A stretch of DNA of 64,000 bases from Candidatus Pantoea varia. Its GTDB lineage: Bacteria > Pseudomonadota > Gammaproteobacteria > Enterobacterales > Enterobacteriaceae. Position 1 is the stretch's first letter. Each line of letters begins with the position of its first letter. Location of the stretch: the NCBI RefSeq assembly GCF_900115075.1, contig NZ_FOVG01000001.1, positions 1,054,001-1,118,000 of the forward strand, written 5' to 3'. Shown here in pieces: positions 18,261-27,751 of this stretch. The translations under genes and the position numbers were made by a program. The notes below the pieces were generated by a model, which was given only the letters and a program-made list of their open reading frames with translations, did no database searches and was not told the DNA's origin.

Positions 18261-18294
18261 GCCGGATCAACAAAATAAGATTTATTGATCCGGC
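18261..18294 (-). terminator. Terminator downstream of fnr
   Basis: Ten-base arms GCCGGATCAA/TTGATCCGGC enclose an A/T-rich loop that can extend pairing (AAAT/ATTT). The hairpin begins six bases beyond the fnr stop codon. On the minus strand AGTAACTTTTTCAC follows, so the T run is displaced by a few bases. Confidence 0.7.
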
Positions 18295-18300
18295 TGCGGA

Positions 18301-19053
18301 TCAGGCGGCCTGATGGCTCTGACCGGCTAACTCTTCCAGCAGGGCGTGGTTTTCAATCGTGATGTATTTGCCTTTCACCGCCAGCATACCGGACTTCTGG
18401 AAACGACCCAGCAGGCGGCTGATGGTTTCAACCGTCAGGCCCAGATAGTTACCGATGTCGCCACGCGTCATGGTGAGGCGGAATTCACGCTGTGAAAAAC
18501 CGCGCTGGCCGAAACGACGGGAGAGGTTCCAGATAAACGCCGCCAGGCGCTCTTCAGCATTTTTCTTCGACAGCAGCAGGATCATATCCTGGTCGCCTTT
18601 GATTTCACCGCTCATCAGACGCATCATCTGTTGACGCAGGGCCGGCATTTTACCCGACAGGTCATCCAGCGTTTCGAAGGGAATCTCACAGACCATGGCT
18701 GTTTCCAGCGCCTGCGCAAAGCTGGGATGGCTGGAGCCCATGATGGCATCAAAGCCGACTAAGTCGCCCGCCAGATGGAAACCGGTGATTTGCTCGTCAC
18801 CCTGTTCGGTGATGGTGTAGCTTTTAATGGTGCCGGAGCGAATCGCATACAGAGATTTAAGTTCGTCTCCCGCTTTGAAAAGGGTTTGCCCTTTCTGAAT
18901 GGGTTTTTTACGCTCAATGATATTGTCGAGCTGATCCAGCTCATGTTCATTTAACGTGAAGGGGATGCAGAGCTGACTGATGCTGCAATCCTGGCAGTGA
19001 ATGGCACAACCGCCCGACTGAATACGACGAATGCTGCGTTTTTCAGGGATCAT
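18301..19053 (-). CDS. fnr: Global anaerobic regulator Fnr
   Basis: The 250-residue oxygen sensor has all four [4Fe-4S] ligand cysteines (Cys20, 23, 29 and 122). The cNMP-binding-like beta barrel, dimer helix and Crp-type HTH are present, with recognition helix [10 protein letters not shown] that reads TTGAT half-sites. The length equals E. coli Fnr. A palindrome with FNR-site geometry lies just upstream, consistent with autoregulation. Neighbours uspE and smrA are typical. Confidence 0.98.
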   Translation of the reverse strand: MIPEKRSIRRIQSGGCAIHCQDCSISQLCIPFTLNEHELDQLDNIIERKKPIQKGQTLFKAGDELKSLYAIRSGTIKSYTITEQGDEQITGFHLAGDLVGFDAIMGSSHPSFAQALETAMVCEIPFETLDDLSGKMPALRQQMMRLMSGEIKGDQDMILLLSKKNAEERLAAFIWNLSRRFGQRGFSQREFRLTMTRGDIGNYLGLTVETISRLLGRFQKSGMLAVKGKYITIENHALLEELAGQSHQAA

Positions 19054-19368
19054 AATGGTTTGCTCGACGATTATTGACTGGGGTCAATTTTAACATTTTT
19101 TGTGCTGAAGGGAACTCATCCGAGCAGTTTTACGCACACAAACATTATGGATGAATCACACAACGTCAAACGCTGATGTGACGGGCTTCTCAGAACACCG
19201 GAACATCACACTGTCACGATAAGTTTCCGCTTATGTGATCTGCAACACGATTTTGCACAGCCCGTTACGTTTGAAAAAGTGGGGTGGTCCGGTAATTACA
19301 GGATTTGCTACGCTAACTGTTAAACCTGATTTGTCCATTCGATCAATTTAACCAGGTGTGAGAAAACC
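19054..19368. other. Divergent intergenic region fnr-smrA
   Basis: This 315-bp gap carries the fnr promoter and FNR-type site at its left end and the smrA promoter at its right end. No additional reading frame or stable hairpin stood out. Confidence 0.55.
19074..19087 (-). promoter_or_regulatory. FNR-type site upstream of fnr
   Basis: TTGAC-TGGG-GTCAA is a perfect inverted repeat with the four-base spacing of the FNR consensus TTGATnnnnATCAA. It differs only at the innermost base of each arm and lies about 20 bases before the start codon. That position suits anaerobic autorepression, as known in E. coli. Confidence 0.7.
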
Positions 19369-19935
19369 ATGAACCTTGATGATAATGATCTCTTTCGGGA
19401 TGCCATGGGCGATGTCACGCCGTTAAAAGACACGACGACGACCTTGTGGCTCAAAGCGCCCTCAACCAAAGCGCCTCGCAAACCGCCGGGCGAATCAGAG
19501 CAGGAAAACATCCTGACCCGCGGTTATCTGGAGATTGTGCCGCTTAACACACCGCTGGAATATAAAGCTGACGGCATACAGCAGGGTATCCTGGATAAGC
19601 TGCGTCGGGGTGAGTACAAGCTGGATGCCAGTCTCAACCTGTTAAGGCAACCGGTGGAAACCTGCCGTCAGGCGTTGTTTAACTTTATGATGCAGGCGCA
19701 CAAACAGGGCTTGCGAAATTTGCTGATCATTCACGGCAAAGGACGGGACAACGAATCGCATGCCAACATTGTACGCAGCTATCTGGCGCGCTGGTTACAG
19801 CAGTTTGATGACGTACAGACTTATTGCGTGGCCCAGACCCGCCATGGCGGAGCCGGGGCACTGTATGTGGGATTGCGCAAAACCGACAAGGCGCGCCTTG
19901 AAAACCGCGAGCGACACGCCAAACGCAGTCGCTAG
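19369..19935 (+). CDS. smrA: DNA endonuclease SmrA (Smr domain)
   Basis: The 188-residue protein has an N-terminal linker (Leu-Phe-Arg-Asp-Ala-Met-Gly-Asp-Val) shared with SmrA/SmrB, followed by a C-terminal Smr domain (about 85-175). That domain has the signature Leu-Ile-Ile-His-Gly-Lys-Gly and a downstream Gly-Gly-Ala-Gly-Ala-Leu-Tyr-Val-Gly-Leu-Arg. It is the size of E. coli SmrA (YdaL), a nicking endonuclease. The related SmrB cleaves mRNA at collided ribosomes. Its stop overlaps the convergent LysR gene by four bases. Confidence 0.92.
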   Translation: MNLDDNDLFRDAMGDVTPLKDTTTTLWLKAPSTKAPRKPPGESEQENILTRGYLEIVPLNTPLEYKADGIQQGILDKLRRGEYKLDASLNLLRQPVETCRQALFNFMMQAHKQGLRNLLIIHGKGRDNESHANIVRSYLARWLQQFDDVQTYCVAQTRHGGAGALYVGLRKTDKARLENRERHAKRSR

Positions 19936-20852
19936 CTATGAAACTTACGAATGGTAGACATTAATACTTCCGCACTGAGGCTCAGTTCTGCGCCGGTACG
20001 GGTGATAATGCCCACCGGTTCGCCCGGTCCGGACGAGTTGATCGGCAGCGCACAGACCGCGTTATGGCTGAGATCCTCTTTAATCGCGCCGGAAGGAACG
20101 AACCAGATATAGTCGTAGCGAAGCGCCAGCTGGCGCGCCAGTGAAGTTGAGGAAGTCTCAATGCAGTGCGGTGGCAGGGTACAGCCCTGTTCATCCAGCA
20201 TCTGCTGCGCAATCCGGCGCGGCGCAGTGCCTTCGGGTGAAATCACCACCGGCCACTGCATCGCACGCGAAAGGGTGACGTTGTCACTTAAAAGCGGGTG
20301 TTCGGGCCTGACCACCAGTTTCAGCGACTCCAGAAACAGCAATTCATAGGTCAGCCCGGTCATCATGTCGCTGTCCGCCATCCGGCCAATGCCGATGTCA
20401 AACTCCCCGCCGCGCAATCCCGCCAGCAATACATTGTTGTGCAGCGTCGCCACCTGGATGGTGGTATTGGGTTGCAGCTGATGAAAGCGATCAAGAATGC
20501 GAGGCAGCATCCCCATCGCGGCTGTGGTCAATGCCCCCAGCCGGATAATTACTGGCGCATCTCCCGGCTGCTCATTAAAACTCTGTCCGGCATGGTTCAG
20601 CGCGTCGAGCACCCGCACCGCGTGGGTCAGAAACTGTTCACCCATCGTCGTCAGCTGCGCGCCCAGCCGGCCACGTTCAAACAGGCGAACGCCGGTCAGT
20701 TCCTCCAGCTCATTCAGGGTTTTAGAGAGTGCAGGCTGGCTCAGGCTAAGCGTCTCAGCCGCCCGGCCCAGCGTGCCTTGCTGCGCGACCGCAACAAAGG
20801 TATGTAAATGGCGCAAGCGAATGCGCTGATTGAAAAGGATATTTTTTTCCAT
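19932..20852 (-). CDS. LysR regulator of PcaQ type, divergent from aromatic-acid transporter
   Basis: The 306-residue LysR protein has an N-terminal winged HTH (about 12-70) with Arg-His-Leu-His-Thr-Phe-Val-Ala-Val-Ala and Leu-Ser-Gln-Pro-Ala-Leu-Ser-Lys-Thr-Leu. A type-2 periplasmic-binding-like effector domain follows. The HTH resembles PcaQ and GalR-type GbpR regulators that respond to aromatic or sugar-acid intermediates. The Shine-Dalgarno of this ATG (AGGAT) is close to the start, so the exact N-terminus is uncertain. It probably controls the divergent MFS gene. Effector assignment is inference. Confidence 0.8.
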   Translation of the reverse strand: MEKNILFNQRIRLRHLHTFVAVAQQGTLGRAAETLSLSQPALSKTLNELEELTGVRLFERGRLGAQLTTMGEQFLTHAVRVLDALNHAGQSFNEQPGDAPVIIRLGALTTAAMGMLPRILDRFHQLQPNTTIQVATLHNNVLLAGLRGGEFDIGIGRMADSDMMTGLTYELLFLESLKLVVRPEHPLLSDNVTLSRAMQWPVVISPEGTAPRRIAQQMLDEQGCTLPPHCIETSSTSLARQLALRYDYIWFVPSGAIKEDLSHNAVCALPINSSGPGEPVGIITRTGAELSLSAEVLMSTIRKFHS

Positions 20853-21173
20853 ATCCTAAACTTAATGAGAATGACCGCTATCAGGCAACTGTTAAAAATG
20901 AATTCTGTTAACTTTACTGCAAATTTATTTTAACAATCATGCTGAAATGGCTGCTTTATAAGCTAACGCATTGATAAAAAAGTAGTCATCAGAAAAGGCC
21001 AGAGTACTGCTTAATCCGGGGCCTGCCGCAAATCAACAGTTTACCGGTTTTAAAATTGAATAATTCTCACTATCAACTAAAAATCTGACCGCTTAACGTT
21101 AACGATCGGCTATCATAAACGCCGTTTTTTTTACTTAAACTGATGCCAGATTTCGTTACTCAGGGAGTGTTCA
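20853..21173. promoter_or_regulatory. Divergent control region of LysR and MFS transporter
   Basis: This 321-bp, AT-rich region separates the regulator from the transporter. It contains a TTAACGTTAA palindrome about 75 bases before the transporter start and several T-N11-A arrangements that could be LysR contacts. No reading frame of note is present. Confidence 0.5.
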
Positions 21174-22508
21174 TTGACCAGCGTCGAGGCGGTAGATGTC
21201 CGCCAGCTTATCAACCAGCAGGAGCTGAGCCACTGGCAAAAGCGGCTCATTGCACTCTGTTTCATTGTTGTGGCACTCGATGGCATGGACATTGCGATCA
21301 TGGGATTTATTGCGCCGACGCTGAAAGCCGCGTGGGGCGTAACCAATCATCAGCTTGGGGTGGCCATCAGCGCCGCCTTAATCGGGCTGGCGCTGGGCGC
21401 GATGGTGGCGGGGCCGCTGGCTGACCGCTACGGCCGGCGTATGATGATTATTCTCAGTGTCTTCTTTTTCGGTCTCTGGACGCTGGCAACTGCGCTGGCG
21501 CAGAACATCGAACAAATGATGCTGTTCCGCTTCCTGACCGGGCTGGGACTGGGTGCGGCGATGCCCAACGTTGGGACGCTGGTGGCGGAATATGCCCCTG
21601 AGCGGCGACGGGCCTTTCTCATCACGGTTGTCTTCTGTGGCTTCACCTTTGGGGCTGCCAGTGGGGGATTTGCCGCCTCATGGCTGTTACCGCGTTATCA
21701 CTGGCATTCCGTGCTGCTGCTCGGTGGCATCCTGCCGCTGTTGATGTTGCCATTTTTGATCCGTGGCCTGCCGGAGTCGGTGCGATTCCTCATCAGCCGT
21801 GGCGCACCGGCTGAGCGTATTCACGCTATCCTCGACCGGATGATGCCGGGCAAAACCCGGCCAGACTGTGCGTTTCACGCGCCAGAGGCGACCGTGCCGG
21901 CTGGCAGCGCGATTGGCACCGTCCTGTCACGCCGCTATCTGTTTGGCAGCACGATGCTGTGGGGCGGCTATTTCATGGGTCTGTTCATGGTCTACCTGAT
22001 TGGCAGCTGGCTGCCGTCCCTGGTGAATACCCTGGGCATGTCGGTCACCGAAGCGGCGATTATCACTGCGATGTATCAGGCGGGCGGGACGCTGGGTTCG
22101 CTTTTTGCTGGCTGGATGATGGATCGCTTTAACGCTAACCTGGCGCTGGCGGCGATCTACGGCTGCGGCGGACTGTTTATTGTGGCACTTGGCTTTTCGC
22201 CTGCGGAAGTGGGCATGATGAGCACGATAGCCTTCTGCAGTGGCTTCTGTTTCAACGGTGCGAATACTGGCATGAATGCCTTATCCGCCAGCTATTATCC
22301 GACTCATGCCCGCGCCACCGGCTCCAGCTGGATGCACGGCGTGGGGCGCATCGGCGCGATTTTAAGTGCGTTTGTGGGTGCGGAGATGATGTCCCTCGGT
22401 TGGTCCTTCAGCCTTATCTTTCTGCTGCTGGCGATACCGGCTGTGATCACCACCCTGATGCTGCTGTTAAAAAACCGTTACGGCTTTAAGCCGATCACAG
22501 ATTCGTGA
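21174..22508 (+). CDS. MFS aromatic acid:H+ symporter (AAHS family)
   Basis: The 444-residue 12-helix major facilitator has the AAHS signature around residue 30 (Val-Ala-Leu-Asp-Gly-Met-Asp-Ile-Ala-Ile-Met-Gly-Phe), and its loop 2-3 motif is Gly-Pro-Leu-Ala-Asp-Arg-Tyr-Gly-Arg-Arg. This Asp-rich TM1 is diagnostic of PcaK, BenK and MhpT-type importers of 4-hydroxybenzoate, protocatechuate or related acids. The start is TTG preceded by GGGAG; no ATG gives a comparable N-terminus. No ring-cleavage genes are adjacent, so the substrate is uncertain. Confidence 0.85.
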   Translation: MTSVEAVDVRQLINQQELSHWQKRLIALCFIVVALDGMDIAIMGFIAPTLKAAWGVTNHQLGVAISAALIGLALGAMVAGPLADRYGRRMMIILSVFFFGLWTLATALAQNIEQMMLFRFLTGLGLGAAMPNVGTLVAEYAPERRRAFLITVVFCGFTFGAASGGFAASWLLPRYHWHSVLLLGGILPLLMLPFLIRGLPESVRFLISRGAPAERIHAILDRMMPGKTRPDCAFHAPEATVPAGSAIGTVLSRRYLFGSTMLWGGYFMGLFMVYLIGSWLPSLVNTLGMSVTEAAIITAMYQAGGTLGSLFAGWMMDRFNANLALAAIYGCGGLFIVALGFSPAEVGMMSTIAFCSGFCFNGANTGMNALSASYYPTHARATGSSWMHGVGRIGAILSAFVGAEMMSLGWSFSLIFLLLAIPAVITTLMLLLKNRYGFKPITDS

Positions 22509-22575
22509 TTTTTTCCACTGACGCCAGCGCGTTGCATTACATTAGCAGCAACGCTCATGGTGTCAGGTGGATAAG

Positions 22576-23919
22576 ATGGACAACTTTCTCAGTGCGGATC
22601 TCATCCGCACCCGTTTCTCTCAGGCGATGTCAGTCATGTATCAGCAGGAAGTGCCGCAATATGGCACGCTGATGCAGCTGGTAGCGACCGTCAACGACCG
22701 CGCGCTGGAAGCGGATATCGCCCTGAAAGATCGCCTCACAGCCGCCGATGAAATTGGCCGACTCAACCTGGAACGTCACGGTGCGATCCGCGTCGGCACG
22801 GCAGAGGAATTAGCCACGCTGCGGCGGCTGTTTGCGGTGATGGGGATGCATCCGGTGGGCTATTACGATCTCTCTCAGGCGGGTGTCCCCGTTCACTCCA
22901 CGGCGTTCCGGCCGGTGAGCGATGCGGCGCTGCGACGCAATCCCTTCCGGGTCTTTACCTCGCTGTTACGCCCTGAACTGATCGACGATCAGGCGCTGCG
23001 CGAAAAAGCGGCGGAGATTCTTGCGGCGCGCGACATTTTCACTCCCCGTTGCCGGGAGCTGCTGGAACTGCATCAGCAGCAGGGAGGATTAACTGATGAG
23101 CAGGCCACGGAATTTGTTATTGAAGCACTGGAAACCTTCCGCTGGCATGCCCACAGCAGCGTGGACAGTCAGACCTATCAGGCGCTGAACCAGCAGCATC
23201 GGCTGATTGCGGATGTGGTCTGCTTCCCCGGTTGCCATATCAACCATCTCACGCCACGCACGCTGGATATCGACCGCGTCCAGCAACTGATGCCGTCGCG
23301 CGGTATCGATCCCAAGACCCTGATCGAGGGACCGCCGCGTCGTCAGGTGCCGATCCTGCTGCGTCAGACCAGCTTTAAGGCACTGGAAGAGCCGATCATC
23401 TTTAAGGATGGGCATCAGGGAACGCATACAGCACGCTTCGGTGAAATTGAGCAGCGCGGTGTGGCGCTGACACCGGCAGGACGCGCGCTCTACGATCGGT
23501 TGCTGAGCGAGGCGGGCAGCGGTCAGGATAACCAGCAGCATCAGCAACATCTGGCGGCGATTTTCCGTGACTTTCCCGATGATGAGACCACGCTGCGCCA
23601 GCAGGCGCTGGCCTGGTTCCATTATCGCCTGAGTGAAAAGGGCATCGCCACGCCACCGGCTCAGGGTGAATCGCTGGAGACGCTCATCAAAGAAGGGCGT
23701 GTGGTGGCCGATCCCATCACCTATGAAGATTTTCTGCCCGTCAGCGCAGCAGGTATTTTTCAGTCCAACCTCGGCGATCGGGCGCAGGTCCGTTCGGCAG
23801 GACAGTCAAGCCGCCAGGCGTTTGAAGCCGCGCTGGGCGCCGCCCTACTGGATGAGATGGCCTTATATGAAGAACGGCAGCAGCGCTCCCTGGCGCAGTG
23901 CGGCCTGCGTCCGGCCTGA
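22576..23919 (+). CDS. ydcJ: YdcJ / DUF1338 metal-dependent dioxygenase-decarboxylase family
   Basis: The 447-residue protein has the same length as E. coli YdcJ. The ATG is chosen over a GTG nine bases upstream because AGGTGG then serves as Shine-Dalgarno. The probable metal ligands are His68 in Glu-Arg-His-Gly-Ala-Ile-Arg, His224 in Cys-His-Ile-Asn-His-Leu-Thr, and a Glu at about 290-292 in Arg-Phe-Gly-Glu-Ile-Glu-Gln-Arg. They correspond to the Fe(II) site of HglS, the Pseudomonas DUF1338 enzyme that converts 2-oxoadipate to D-2-hydroxyglutarate in lysine breakdown. Whether YdcJ does the same is not established. It lies 67 bp after the transporter and may be in its operon. Confidence 0.9.
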   Translation: MDNFLSADLIRTRFSQAMSVMYQQEVPQYGTLMQLVATVNDRALEADIALKDRLTAADEIGRLNLERHGAIRVGTAEELATLRRLFAVMGMHPVGYYDLSQAGVPVHSTAFRPVSDAALRRNPFRVFTSLLRPELIDDQALREKAAEILAARDIFTPRCRELLELHQQQGGLTDEQATEFVIEALETFRWHAHSSVDSQTYQALNQQHRLIADVVCFPGCHINHLTPRTLDIDRVQQLMPSRGIDPKTLIEGPPRRQVPILLRQTSFKALEEPIIFKDGHQGTHTARFGEIEQRGVALTPAGRALYDRLLSEAGSGQDNQQHQQHLAAIFRDFPDDETTLRQQALAWFHYRLSEKGIATPPAQGESLETLIKEGRVVADPITYEDFLPVSAAGIFQSNLGDRAQVRSAGQSSRQAFEAALGAALLDEMALYEERQQRSLAQCGLRPA

Positions 23920-24348
23920 GTTTATCTGCGGGCAACGCTTCCGTTACCCGCAATGCATTCACTGCGCCAGCCCCGCAAAGCCGATGGCCCTGAAGCAGAG
24001 CAGCCACAGGGGTTTGTTAAGGGTCACTAAAAAACCCGACGCTTTACCCGCCAGCGCAGGTTTACCCGCGTGAGTATCTTGATCCGTTAGCAGACTGACT
24101 GATTTAGTGCAGCAAAAGCGCCCGGGATGACAGCTGAACCACGCTCTCACTTACGCTGACCGTCTGTTAGCCCATTACTGAGTGATAAACGACGTTAAAG
24201 CATCACCGCAACTGACTCTCTCAACCTGTTGATGAGCCTGTTTACGCCTGCCTCTCACTCTTCGGCATATTCTGCAAATCCCTCCCGTACCTGGACAATG
24301 CTGGCGGGCCTGCAAATAATGGAGATACGTTTGAACAGGGAAACAGGA
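23920..24348. other. Intergenic region before carboxylesterase
   Basis: These 429 bp have no credible gene. The sequence TTACCCGC occurs three times (23944, 24044 and 24062), and a weak GGGTTT/AAACCC pairing near 24010-24036 may act as a terminator for ydcJ. The esterase promoter must lie at the right end. Confidence 0.45.
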
Positions 24349-25869
24349 ATGAAAAACGAAACAGGTCTGAGGATCATGACTGCTGAGGGGGAGTTGCGTG
24401 GATGCATGGACGATGACCTTTTCGTATTTAAAGGCATACCTTATGCGGCGGCACCGCTTGGCGCATTGCGCTGGCGTCCGCCTCAGCCGGTCTCACCCTG
24501 GACGCAGGTGCGCGACGCGACCGCATTCGGGGCGTCCGGCTGGCAAAACCGGACTTACTGCCAGGCGGTAGGCGGTGGCGATCCCGGTGAGTTCAGTGAA
24601 GATTGCCTCTACCTGAATGTCTGGACACCTGATGTCGAGCCGTCAACGCCGCTGCCGGTGATGGTCTGGCTGCACGGCGGTGGCTACACCATCGGCGCGG
24701 GCGGGCTGGCACCTTACAGCGGTAAGCCGCTGGCGTCACGCGGCGCGGTGGTGGTCACGCTCAACTACCGGCTCGGTCATCTCGGCTTCTTCTCTCATCC
24801 GTCCCTTGACGCTGAGTATCCTGCTGCAGGTACGGTGAACAACTTTGGTCTGCTCGATCAGATTGCCGCACTGCAGTGGGTGCAGCGTAACATTCCTGCT
24901 TTCGGTGGTGACCGCCGCAATGTGACTCTGTTCGGTGAATCCTCTGGCGCGCGCAGCGTGCTATCCCTCTGCTGTTCGCCGCTGGCAGAAGGGCTGTTTC
25001 ATAAAGGGATCGTACAGAGCGCCTATAGCCTGCCGGACACGCCGCTGAAAAAAGCACGTCAGCAGGGCGTGGCGGTGGCCCGACATTTCGGCCTGCCGTC
25101 CGATGCCAGCGCGGATGCGTTGCGCGCACTACCCGCCGATGCCTTCTGGTCGCTGGAAGGGCCACTGGCGACCCCGCCGGTACCGATTGCCGGTGATGCC
25201 GTGCTGCCCGAGCCAATGCTGAAAACCTTTATGGCTGGCAAACAGCACCGTCTGCCGCTGATGGCGGGCAGTAACAGCGATGAAGCCAGCGTGCTGGAGT
25301 ATTTTGGCGTGGACACAACCGCAGTGTTGCATCAGCTGCGCGCTAAAAATCGTCTCACTTACCGGACGCTTAAATGGATGTATGACATCCATGACGATCA
25401 GCGGCTGGGACGGGCGGTGGCGCGCGACATGGCCTTCAGCCTGGTGCCGTGGCTGGTGATGCGCGCGCAGCACAATGCCGGAATGCCCGGCTGGCGCTAC
25501 TGGTTTGATTATGTCTCTGAGCATGCGCGCGATCTCTATCCGCACGGCACCTGGCACGGCAACGAAGTGCCTTATGTTCTGAACACGCTGAGCCAGATGC
25601 CCGATCCCAATGAAGCGCGGCCATTCAGCGAGGCCGATCGGGCATTTGCGGCGCGTGTCAGCGAATACTGGTTTACCTTTGCCCGGGATGCCACGGAGTA
25701 TAAGCACCAGCTTGAGGGCGAGGTCATCTGGCCAGCCTGGCATCCCGGCAGCGACGTGACAATGTCACTCGGCGATGATCGAAAGAGCGGACTGGTTCTG
25801 AAGCGAAACTTTATGCGTGCCCGCATGCGCCTCTTCCGGCTGTTAATGACGCGAATGGTCAGGCTTTAA
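24349..25869 (+). CDS. Type-B carboxylesterase (alpha/beta hydrolase)
   Basis: The 506-residue cytoplasmic enzyme of the carboxylesterase/lipase type-B family has an oxyanion-hole His-Gly-Gly-Gly at 109-112. Its nucleophile elbow is Gly-Glu-Ser-Ser-Gly, with Ser198. A downstream Gly-Ser-Asn-Ser-Asp-Glu supplies the acid and Trp-His-Gly-Asn-Glu-Val-Pro-Tyr supplies the His. The ATG chosen has AGGG eight bases upstream; in-frame ATGs up to 40 codons earlier lack good sites. Relatives are para-nitrobenzyl esterases. The natural ester is unknown. Next to an aromatic-acid importer a role in releasing aromatic acids from esters is possible but unproven. Confidence 0.88.
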   Translation: MKNETGLRIMTAEGELRGCMDDDLFVFKGIPYAAAPLGALRWRPPQPVSPWTQVRDATAFGASGWQNRTYCQAVGGGDPGEFSEDCLYLNVWTPDVEPSTPLPVMVWLHGGGYTIGAGGLAPYSGKPLASRGAVVVTLNYRLGHLGFFSHPSLDAEYPAAGTVNNFGLLDQIAALQWVQRNIPAFGGDRRNVTLFGESSGARSVLSLCCSPLAEGLFHKGIVQSAYSLPDTPLKKARQQGVAVARHFGLPSDASADALRALPADAFWSLEGPLATPPVPIAGDAVLPEPMLKTFMAGKQHRLPLMAGSNSDEASVLEYFGVDTTAVLHQLRAKNRLTYRTLKWMYDIHDDQRLGRAVARDMAFSLVPWLVMRAQHNAGMPGWRYWFDYVSEHARDLYPHGTWHGNEVPYVLNTLSQMPDPNEARPFSEADRAFAARVSEYWFTFARDATEYKHQLEGEVIWPAWHPGSDVTMSLGDDRKSGLVLKRNFMRARMRLFRLLMTRMVRL

Positions 25870-26012
25870 GCTGGCGATGAAGATTAGGCTGCTAACCATT
25901 AAGTTATGCGAATGGAATTATTCTGCGTATTTCATTTTAACCGAATGAATTTACTATGTTTTATGCAGAATTATCATATTTGACGCTGTAAATTAATAGG
26001 TAACAAAACAGT

Positions 26013-26039
26013 TACATTTTCACTATTCCATGCCGATAA
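26013..26039 (+). promoter_or_regulatory. Sigma-28 (FliA) promoter of the chemoreceptor gene
   Basis: TACATTTT, an 11-base spacer, then GCCGATAA matches the flagellar sigma-28 consensus TAAAGTTT-N11-GCCGATAA at 6/8 and 8/8 positions with exact spacing. It ends 47 bases before the chemoreceptor start, so the receptor is expressed with class-3 flagellar genes. Confidence 0.88.
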
Positions 26040-26086
26040 ATCTCTTATGCCCGACGCTTGCGGGTCAACGTGTATAGGATTTTGGT

Positions 26087-27751
26087 ATGGGAATGCTCAA
26101 AAATTTTACCATTCGCGCAGTGATGCTCACGATTCTGGGACTGTTTTGCTTACTGTGGAGCGGCGTCGGGCTGTATAGCATCCATTCGCTTGGCGCGCTT
26201 AGCGAAGGCAACGACGTTGACCGTCATCTGGTTGAGCAAATGACGGTGCTGAGCAAAGGCAACGATCAATATTTTCGTGTCATTACGCGCTTATCCCGCG
26301 TGATGGAAGGCAAAGCGGCGGGTAAAGCGCTGACCGACGAGGCTTATGCCCCGGTGCAGCAGGCGCTGGATGGTATGACCCAGCAACTGGCTCGCTTTAA
26401 ACAGCTGGCACCTGGTCCGATGAACCCGGAAGTGGTGGATGGCGTAATTCAGACCTGGCAAAAACTGCTGGATGAGGGCGTGACTCCACAGTTGCAGCTG
26501 GCCCGTCAGGCAACACCTGATGCTTATCGCCAGCAGGCAAATAACGTCACGCCGCCACTCAGCCGTGCCTTTGGCGTCAGCGCAGAGAAATTCAGCCAGG
26601 GCGCAGCTCAAAAGCTGGATACCACACGTGTGGAAGTTGATCATCTCACCGCGATGACCAAAACGATTATCACCATCACGGTGATTATCGGCCTGTTCAT
26701 TCTGCTGTTCACCGACCGTTATCTGGTCGCGATGCTGGTCCGTCCGCTGGAAAGCATTCGCACCCACTTTGCGGTCATCGCCACGGGCGACCTCAGCCAG
26801 CCGGTATCCGATTTTGGTCGCAACTGCGTGGGTAAACTGGTGCCGCTGCTGAGCGCCATGCAGGACAGCCTGCGTGAAGCGGTCAGCGCCATTCGCAGCG
26901 GTACCGAGAATATCTCGCGCGGTGCGGCAGAGATCTCCGCCGGTAACAATGACCTCTCTTCACGTACCGAAGAGCAGGCCGCTGCGCTGGAGCAGACTGC
27001 GGCCAGCATGGAGCAACTGACGGCGACGGTGAAATTCAACGCCGACAACGCGCGTCAGGCGAGTCTGCTGGCAGAAACCGCGACCACCACAGCACAACGT
27101 GGCGGCCAGCTGGTCAGCGAAGTGGTCACCACCATGGACGGCATCTCTGGCAGCTCGAAGAAAATTGCTGAGATCACCAACGTGATTAACGGCATCGCCT
27201 TCCAGACTAATATCCTGGCGCTCAACGCCGCCGTGGAAGCGGCACGTGCTGGCGAACAGGGGCGTGGCTTTGCGGTCGTGGCATCTGAAGTGCGCAACCT
27301 GGCGCAACGCAGCGCCAACGCGGCAAAAGAGATCGCGACGCTGATAGAAGAGTCCGTACAGCGTGTGGGTAAAGGCGCCGAGCTGGTGAACACCACTGGC
27401 GGCACCATGAAAAATATTCTGAAATCGGTACAGGATGTGGATGCGATCATGAAACAGATCGCGTCTGCCTCAGAAGAGCAGAGCAAAGGCATTTCTCAGG
27501 TGGGAACGGCCGTCACCGAAATGGACAGCGTGACGCAGCAGAACGCCTCACTGGTTGAGGAGGTCTCCGCCGCAGCGAGCGCGCTGGCACTGCAGACGGA
27601 AGCGCTGCAGGCCTCTGTATCGAAATTCCGTCTCTCCAGTGATCGTAAGAGCGCGCCTGCTATCAGTAATAAACCTGCCGCGCCAAAAGCCCCAGTGCTG
27701 AGTGCGCCTCAGGCCAAACCTGCTGACAATGGCGACTGGGTCACCTTCTGA
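26087..27751 (+). CDS. Methyl-accepting chemotaxis protein
   Basis: The 554-residue transmembrane chemoreceptor has TM1 at about 10-30, a periplasmic four-helix sensor domain of the Tar type at about 31-190, TM2 at 191-209, then HAMP and a cytoplasmic coiled-coil hairpin. The hairpin tip has the invariant [17 protein letters not shown]. The last five residues, Asp-Trp-Val-Thr-Phe, are a CheR/CheB docking pentapeptide, so this is a high-abundance-type receptor able to control adaptation. The Pro/Ala linker before it is typical. It is transcribed from a sigma-28 promoter. The ligand is unknown. Its 3' end overlaps the convergent LysR gene by 43 bp. Confidence 0.95.
   Translation: MGMLKNFTIRAVMLTILGLFCLLWSGVGLYSIHSLGALSEGNDVDRHLVEQMTVLSKGNDQYFRVITRLSRVMEGKAAGKALTDEAYAPVQQALDGMTQQLARFKQLAPGPMNPEVVDGVIQTWQKLLDEGVTPQLQLARQATPDAYRQQANNVTPPLSRAFGVSAEKFSQGAAQKLDTTRVEVDHLTAMTKTIITITVIIGLFILLFTDRYLVAMLVRPLESIRTHFAVIATGDLSQPVSDFGRNCVGKLVPLLSAMQDSLREAVSAIRSGTENISRGAAEISAGNNDLSSRTEEQAAALEQTAASMEQLTATVKFNADNARQASLLAETATTTAQRGGQLVSEVVTTMDGISGSSKKIAEITNVINGIAFQTNILALNAAVEAARAGEQGRGFAVVASEVRNLAQRSANAAKEIATLIEESVQRVGKGAELVNTTGGTMKNILKSVQDVDAIMKQIASASEEQSKGISQVGTAVTEMDSVTQQNASLVEEVSAAASALALQTEALQASVSKFRLSSDRKSAPAISNKPAAPKAPVLSAPQAKPADNGDWVTF

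Noticed and set aside
23944..24069. Three copies of TTACCCGC before the carboxylesterase
   Set aside because: The spacing is irregular and the unit is short, so chance or GC-rich codon remnants explain it as well as a binding site does.
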